The notes under the pieces: model-generated
What the model was told of the DNA's origin: nothing
Databases searched by the model: none
Seen by the model: the letters and a program-made list of their open reading frames with translations, nothing else
Translations under genes and position numbers: made by a program
In this document: piece by piece, positions 45,508-49,780 of the stretch
How the letters are laid out: each line of letters opens with the position of its first letter
Position numbering within the stretch: position 1 is the stretch's first letter
From: an uncultured Eubacteriales bacterium
GTDB lineage: Bacteria > Bacillota > Clostridia > Christensenellales > QALW01
NCBI GenBank assembly: GCA_900547955.1
Contig: URIR01000011.1
Span: forward strand, 1 to 49,780
Direction of reading: 5' to 3'
DNA: 49,780 nucleotides

Positions 45508-45664
45508 AAAACGCTTCCTCCTGTAATTTCTAATTTTATATAACAATAATATTGCCTATTAAACTGCAATACAATATACAAACTGCATAAAAAAACTAAC
45601 ATATTTTTGTATTGTAATATCATTGACCTGCAAATATGCCCCTGCTATAATATCCTGAAAATAT

Positions 45665-45951
45665 TACCCTAAATTGACAAGGTCATATACGGTCGGGACA
45701 GGGCTCTTTGAGTGTCCTGCTGTGTTGCTTTTCCCTCCGTGTACATCTAGTGCATGTCGTTCAAGCGCCTTGCAGGCTACGTAAACGGCCGCTTTCTGAC
45801 TTTTCCACCTCCAGCAGGTTTGATTCCGGCATTTTGAAGGAAGCGGAATGAGGCGTAATAAACATACACCGATGTACACCCATTAACGATGACGCAGAAA
45901 ATGCCGAAATCAGACCGCTGGAGGCGTGTATCCCCTTGTCAATTTAGGGTA
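45665..45951. mobile_element. MITE-like non-autonomous element with TA-flanked inverted ends
   Basis: A 287-base block bounded by perfect 16-bp inverted repeats CCCTAAATTGACAAGG (45667-45682) and CCTTGTCAATTTAGGG (45934-45949). Each is flanked outside by TA, as expected for insertion at and duplication of a TA dinucleotide (IS630/Tc1/mariner-type). The inside has different base character from neighbours and no recognisable transposase; a 71-residue frame on the minus strand is not convincing. It ends about 20 bases before the start codon of the exporter gene. Confidence 0.75.
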
Positions 45952-45970
45952 TAAATACCGGAGTTAAAAT

Positions 45971-46855
45971 ATGAATTATCTGCTAATACTTCTCGCCTCC
46001 GCAGCCTTCAGCCTGAACGGTTCCGCAATAAGAGTATTCCAGCTCAAATACCAAAAGACTAAATCCTCCATGTATTTATTCCAGGGGGCATTCTGCCTGG
46101 TCGCGGCGGTTTTATACATATTGACCGGAGCATATAAAACTCCTCCCGCTCCAACAACCGTTCTCTTCGGCGTCCTGTTCGGAATATGTTTTATGGCGGC
46201 GTCCTCGCTGAACGCATATTGCTATGCTATAGGGCCTATGTCCATCACCACCGTTATATCCAGTATGAGCCTGGCTGTACCTCTGGCCTATTCCTGCATA
46301 TTTTTAAAAGAAACAATTTCCATCCCGGGGATAATAGGGCTAGGCCTGCTAACTCTGACCATGCTTATTTCCGCAATCCAAAGCAGCGCCCCTAAAAAAT
46401 CAGACATATCTCTAAAATGGTTTATGTGCGCAACTATACTTTTTATGCTGAACGGCAGTACAGCCACAATACAAAAAGCCGCCCTGCTTAAAACAGGAGC
46501 GGAACAGAACGGCATTTTTCTTACTATTGCTTACTCCGCTTCCTTTATACTTTTCATGCTGAAATTTATTCAAACTAATAAGGGTATAAAATTCAGAATG
46601 TCCGAGCAGATAAATAAACCGCTCCGGGCTGGCGCGGCGGCGGCAGTCAGCGGTGCAGGCACTTTCGGCGGAAACGGCCTGCTCGGCTATCTGAGCACTC
46701 TGCTGCCGGCGGCCCTGCTTTATCCGGTACAAAACAGCTCATATATAATCTTAAACAGCCTTGCCGCCGTTTGTTTCTTCAGGGAAAAATTAAATAAATG
46801 CAAGCTTCTGACCGTCTTCCTGGGCATAGGCGCAGTAGTTTTTCTTTCTATATAA
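45971..46855 (+). CDS. DMT/EamA-type membrane transporter
   Basis: A 294-residue integral membrane protein with about ten hydrophobic helices in two similar halves, as in the drug/metabolite transporter superfamily. Examples are MNYLLILLASAAFSLNGSAIRVF at the start, SITTVISSMSLAVPLAYSCIFLKETIS at the end of the first half, and YPVQNSSYIILNSLAAVCFFREKLN near the end of the second, each half closing with the typical F.E(K/T) turn. ATG follows GGAG. Substrate unknown; metabolite export is likely. The MITE-like element lies directly upstream and has probably displaced its original promoter region. Confidence 0.85.
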   Translation: MNYLLILLASAAFSLNGSAIRVFQLKYQKTKSSMYLFQGAFCLVAAVLYILTGAYKTPPAPTTVLFGVLFGICFMAASSLNAYCYAIGPMSITTVISSMSLAVPLAYSCIFLKETISIPGIIGLGLLTLTMLISAIQSSAPKKSDISLKWFMCATILFMLNGSTATIQKAALLKTGAEQNGIFLTIAYSASFILFMLKFIQTNKGIKFRMSEQINKPLRAGAAAAVSGAGTFGGNGLLGYLSTLLPAALLYPVQNSSYIILNSLAAVCFFREKLNKCKLLTVFLGIGAVVFLSI

Positions 46856-46892
46856 ATAAACTGGTGACAGTCTTGCATAACGCAAAGCGGCT

Positions 46893-47021
46893 GCAGGCCG
46901 CAGCAAAAGGCCCCGGCGGCGTTGGCGGCCGCTTCCGGCCGCCGGCCGCGCCTTTAGGCGCGGCTCGGGCAGGCGCTTTTGCGCCTGCCCAACGCCGCCG
47001 GGGCCTTTTGCTGCGGCCTGC
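46893..47021. repeat. Cloverleaf palindromic element E (perfect 31-bp arms)
   Basis: Arms 46893-46923 and 46991-47021 are perfect complements over 31 bases. Inside: GGCGGCCG-CTTC-CGGCCGCC (46924-46943), a 9-bp stem GGCCGCGCC with TTTA loop (46944-46965, last pair G-T), and GGGCAGGCGC-TTTT-GCGCCTGCCC (46967-46990). Hairpin order is that of element B, the reverse of A and C. It lies between convergent transporter and gin genes. Confidence 0.92.
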
Positions 47022-47113
47022 TTAACAACGCAAAAATAAAGAATTTATCCAGCTATGGGGCATGCAATTCCTTGCAAACTAAATGTAATTCGCTTAAAAA
47101 ATATGTACAGCGC

Positions 47114-47296
47114 TTAAGCGCCTTTATTACTCTTGCGCAGAAACGCCTTTTGTACAGCAAGCACATAATCTCTATAGCCTTCGTCATGCACCCTGGTAAC
47201 AACCAGCTTCCATTCGCAGTCGGCGCATATAGCCTTGCCTAATATCTCAATATTCTCCGGTTTAACCTGCCCGCATATTACGCATCTTTTTTCCAT
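47114..47296 (-). CDS. csfB: Gin-like anti-sigma-G protein
   Basis: About 60 residues starting MEKRCVICGQVKPENIEILGK at 47296, with GGGAGGG eight bases upstream; a longer frame start at 47314 overlaps that site. Two zinc-type cysteine pairs, CVIC and CADC, and the IEILGKAICADCEWKLV core match the Gin (CsfB) family. In B. subtilis, Gin is made under sigma-F/sigma-E and holds sigma-G inactive during sporulation. This supports a spore-forming host. It stands alone on the minus strand. Confidence 0.83.
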   Translation of the reverse strand: MEKRCVICGQVKPENIEILGKAICADCEWKLVVTRVHDEGYRDYVLAVQKAFLRKSNKGA

Positions 47297-47451
47297 AATC
47301 AATCGCCCTCCCATTTCTTTGAATCAATTATACCCACTCTGCTTTATACTATTCGCCTTCCTGCAAATGTGTTAATAAAATATTTCTCTGGATATTAATA
47401 AAATTTATGCTATAATAGATTAAAGGCAATAAAAACAAAGGAGGGCGGATA

Positions 47452-47979
47452 ATGCCCCAGCCGTACATCAGAAAAAAATATACGACCGATTATATCGCGC
47501 TGCCCGAATATTTAAGCGAGCAGGCGCGCAAAGGTCTGTTTATAAAAAAAATTAAACCTCTATGGCTGTGCTTTGAAAAAGGCGAGCCGACCGAACTGGA
47601 CTATAAGGTTATTCCTATAAACACCTCGGACGAACTAGACGAGCTTAATAAACAGACCGGCTGGAAAAGAGTACTCATACACAACAGCATGGCTATAATA
47701 TGCGCTCCGGCGGGAACGGATTTCCCCTTGGTAGACGATGATGAAACCATGCTGGTAAAGCTTAAATTCATGCGCACCATGCATATCTTTCATTTGCTGC
47801 TTGCCTTAAGCGGGCTTGTTTTCGCCGTTTATTCGGTATTTCAATGGTGGGGTAATATCACCTATGCCGGATTTTCCCTTCTGTTGAGCATAGTGCTGCT
47901 TTGCTTCGCCGTATATGAGCCGTTTTCCATGTCCAGAGTACAAAAGGCCATCAATAAGCTAAAGGCCAAGAAACGCTGA
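47452..47979 (+). CDS. DUF2812-like membrane protein
   Basis: A 175-residue protein. The N-terminal ~95 residues (PEYLSEQARKGLFIKKIKPLWLCFEKGEPTELDYKV, then LNKQTGWKRVLIHNSMAIICAPAG) follow the pattern of DUF2812 domains. Two membrane helices follow at about 110-127 and 133-152, then a basic tail. ATG with GGAGGG upstream, and a TATAAT at about 47410 that may serve it. Its role is unknown; family members are often found near PadR-type regulators, but none is here. The arginine phosphatase follows after 29 bases. Confidence 0.72.
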   Translation: MPQPYIRKKYTTDYIALPEYLSEQARKGLFIKKIKPLWLCFEKGEPTELDYKVIPINTSDELDELNKQTGWKRVLIHNSMAIICAPAGTDFPLVDDDETMLVKLKFMRTMHIFHLLLALSGLVFAVYSVFQWWGNITYAGFSLLLSIVLLCFAVYEPFSMSRVQKAINKLKAKKR

Positions 47980-48008
47980 AAGTAAAATTCAAAAGGAGGG
48001 AACGTACT

Positions 48009-48443
48009 ATGACCATTTTATTTGTTTGTACTGGCAATACCTGCCGCAGCCCCATGGCCATGGCTCTTTTCCGCCTGAAAGGGACGGACGTAAAAGCCGA
48101 AAGCGCTGGAATTTTCGCTCAAAACGGGCAGCCGGCCTCCGCCGAAGCAGTAATTGCATGTCAAAAGCTGGGCGCCGACTTATCCGGACACAAAAGCCGC
48201 CGCATTACGCCCGAAATAATAGCGGACGCCGATATTATAGCGGCTATGACCGCCTCTCATAAATTCCAGCTGCTTTTAAACGGCTGTCCTCAGGAGAAAA
48301 TCTTTACGCTGTCCGAGCTTACCGATATCCCCGGCGATATTCCCGACCCATTCGGACAAAGTCAGGAGATATACGACCAAACGGCACGCATACTATTAAA
48401 GCATATCGACGTACTGGCGCTAAAACTGGGAGGCGGCGCATGA
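48009..48443 (+). CDS. ywlE: YwlE-type protein arginine phosphatase (low-molecular-weight phosphatase fold)
   Basis: A 144-residue low-molecular-weight phosphatase. The catalytic loop is CTGNTCRSPMA (Cys7 to Arg13) and the general acid lies in IPDPFGQS. The Thr in CTGNTCRS is the residue known to select phospho-arginine over phospho-tyrosine in B. subtilis YwlE; tyrosine phosphatases usually have Ile or Leu there. I therefore infer an arginine phosphatase opposing a McsB-type kinase, which is not in the window. ATG with AAGGAGGG upstream. One base separates it from the next gene. Confidence 0.9.
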   Translation: MTILFVCTGNTCRSPMAMALFRLKGTDVKAESAGIFAQNGQPASAEAVIACQKLGADLSGHKSRRITPEIIADADIIAAMTASHKFQLLLNGCPQEKIFTLSELTDIPGDIPDPFGQSQEIYDQTARILLKHIDVLALKLGGGA

Positions 48444-48444
48444 T

Positions 48445-49650
48445 ATGAAATACCATATAGACCTGGAACCCTCAATCATCCAGCTTGCCTCTGTTTTTGA
48501 CAAGGCTGGGTTAACTCTCTATCTTTCGGGCGAAAGCCTGGCTGCAAAAATTTTAGGCAAGCCTTTCGGCGAATTAGAGGTTTGCTCAGGCGCCACCCCC
48601 AATAAGGTAACCGATTTGCTGCGCAGCAGCAAGAGCACCAGAGTACTGCCCAGCTCCGACTCTCCTGAAATAGTATATATACTCCTGAAAAAATCCCCCA
48701 GGGAAACCCTTACCCTCAAGCATGTAACGCTGCGCAAGGAAATGCCCAGCCTGGAGCACGGTCTGCGCTTCACTATAAGCATTTTTGAGGATTCTCTGTA
48801 CAGGGATTTTACAATTAACGCTCTTTATTATGAAATAAGCAGCGGTCAGCTTCACAACCCCAGCACAGGCTTTGGAGATATGGCGGAGAGACTTATACGA
48901 CCGGTTATTGAACCTAAGCTCTTTTTCAGCCAATCGCCTGAAACGATACTTCGAGCTATACGCTATAGCTGCGGATTAAATTTTACTCTGGACTCCGCGT
49001 CGCTTGAAGCAATATCGGAAAATATAAATAAGCTGGATAAAATACCGCCCGCCGCTGTAAAAAAGGAATTAAACGCGCTCCTGCTTGCGGATAAGGAATT
49101 TAACTGCGCGCCCGAGCAGCTTTTTCGCGCCCTGAAAGCCTGTCTGGACGTAGGCTGCTTTAAAGCCTTATTCGGCCATGCGCTAATAAACGAAAACAGC
49201 TTAAATACCTGCGTTAAAATGCCATGCACGCTGGACGCGCGCTTATGCGGACTATTCGCTGAAACCCAAAATACCGGCGCATATCTTAAAAAGCTGGATT
49301 ACGACCCCGCATTTATAAAAAGCTGCCAGAACATTCTGGACGCGGCGCGCTTAAATGGGGAACTTAAGGATTATTTAGACGAGCTGGCCCGCGTGGGACT
49401 GGACAGCGCGCTTAAAGCATGCAATTATTTCGACAGAGACCCGTCTGTTTTTTCCGCTCTGCTCAGCGCAGGCGCGCCTAAAAATAAAGAAAGCATAGCC
49501 ATAAGCGGTACGGATATTGCTAAAAGAATCGGTCCTTCGGGAAAAAGCATATCTCTAATCAAAACTAAATTATATAAAAGAGTACTGCTGAATCCATCGT
49601 TAAATAATAAAGAATCACTTAACGCGCTGCTGGACGGCCTGGGATATTAA
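48445..49650 (+). CDS. CCA-adding enzyme / poly(A) polymerase family protein with altered active site
   Basis: A 401-residue member of the class II tRNA nucleotidyltransferase family by overall layout: head domain, then YRDFTINALYYEISSGQLHNP, then LIRPVIEPKLFFSQSPETIL and ILRAIRYSCGLNF. Key catalytic parts are altered. The nucleotide-binding GGxVRD motif reads SGESLA (28-33), and the metal-binding DxD reads E43-L-E45 (GELEV where GDIDI-like is expected). It may be an inactive relative or have changed chemistry. Translationally coupled to the arginine phosphatase (one-base gap). The C-terminal part includes IAISGTDIAKRIGPSGKSIS, similar to the end domain of some CCA enzymes. Confidence 0.8.
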   Translation: MKYHIDLEPSIIQLASVFDKAGLTLYLSGESLAAKILGKPFGELEVCSGATPNKVTDLLRSSKSTRVLPSSDSPEIVYILLKKSPRETLTLKHVTLRKEMPSLEHGLRFTISIFEDSLYRDFTINALYYEISSGQLHNPSTGFGDMAERLIRPVIEPKLFFSQSPETILRAIRYSCGLNFTLDSASLEAISENINKLDKIPPAAVKKELNALLLADKEFNCAPEQLFRALKACLDVGCFKALFGHALINENSLNTCVKMPCTLDARLCGLFAETQNTGAYLKKLDYDPAFIKSCQNILDAARLNGELKDYLDELARVGLDSALKACNYFDRDPSVFSALLSAGAPKNKESIAISGTDIAKRIGPSGKSISLIKTKLYKRVLLNPSLNNKESLNALLDGLGY

Positions 49651-49713
49651 CCCTTTAATCTGTTCTTTTAGCATAGCTATGTATAAAAGGAAAATTAAAA
49701 ACGGGGAAAGGGC

Positions 49714-49780
49714 GCGGGGCTGGGCGCGTTTGCGCCCAGCCCCGCAGGCCCCGGCGGCGTCAGGCAGGCGCAAACGCGCC
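49714..49780. repeat. Cloverleaf palindromic element F, cut by window end
   Basis: Begins with a perfect 14-bp hairpin GCGGGGCTGGGCGC with GTTT loop (49714-49745). Then comes an arm GGCCCCGGCGGCGTC (49747-49761), nearly identical to the inner part of the element E arm, and the first half of a GGCAGGCGC-AAAC hairpin where the window stops. The flanking hairpin recalls element B, and the hairpin type suggests the same orientation as A and C. It lies about 64 bases after the CCA-family gene. Confidence 0.75.

Noticed and set aside
45664..45879. A 71-codon frame inside the MITE-like element as a transposase fragment
   Set aside because: The translation shows no transposase motif and its end reads through the inverted repeat.

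Overview
The window looks like chromosome from a low-to-mid-GC Gram-positive spore-forming Firmicute, most likely a Clostridia-type (anaerobic, possibly gut) bacterium. Supporting signs are the yabP-yabQ-divIC block, a Gin-like anti-sigma-G protein, a SpoIID-type protein, a T-box leader ahead of cysE-cysS, iron-sulfur two-subunit fumarase, strong AGGAGG-type ribosome sites and many lipoproteins. The species cannot be named from the sequence alone.

Layout. 1-6.6 kb: rpoC (3' part cut by the window edge) and rpoB on the minus strand, with their own promoter. 6.7-19 kb, almost all minus strand: a secreted beta-helix-like surface protein; a tsaC/sua5-mscS-fumA-fumB operon with a clear promoter; a small zinc-ribbon gene; and a run of three paralogous beta-propeller-like lipoproteins leading into recD2 and comF. 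19-25.4 kb: thiamine pyrophosphokinase, an exported protein, a GH36-type alpha-galactosidase, and a 912-residue lipoprotein of unknown role. 25.4-32.8 kb: a regulatory region with a 37-bp tandem repeat, then two co-transcribed cell-wall proteins. One is SpoIID with twelve SH3b modules; the other is NlpC/P60 with four SH3b and two peptidoglycan-binding modules. 33-39.4 kb: small membrane and cysteine-rich proteins, T-box/cysE/cysS (minus), then yabP-yabQ-divIC and ppx (plus). 39.5-49.8 kb: a GH25-LysM protein with a changed active site, a TIM-barrel-like putative glycosidase, a LacI-type regulator, a Gfo/Idh/MocA dehydrogenase, a MITE-like insertion, a DMT-type exporter, Gin, a DUF2812-like membrane protein, a YwlE-type arginine phosphatase and a CCA-adding-enzyme relative with a degraded active site.

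The most striking non-coding signal is a family of large GC-rich intergenic palindromes (22543-22695, 33474-33651, 33976-34120, 39390-39523, 46893-47021 and a cut copy from 49714). Each is a long outer stem closing onto a junction of three back-to-back small-loop hairpins, a cloverleaf or cruciform shape. Sequence differs between copies while the fold is kept. In four copies the hairpins follow the same order (GGCAGGC, GGCCGGGCC-like, GCGGCC-like), two in each orientation. They lie at gene 3' ends: four of the five convergent gene pairs in the window have one, and none of the divergent pairs does. I do not recognise them as a named repeat family, and they are the best candidate here for something undescribed.

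All functional calls come from reading motifs and gene order; no database search was possible.
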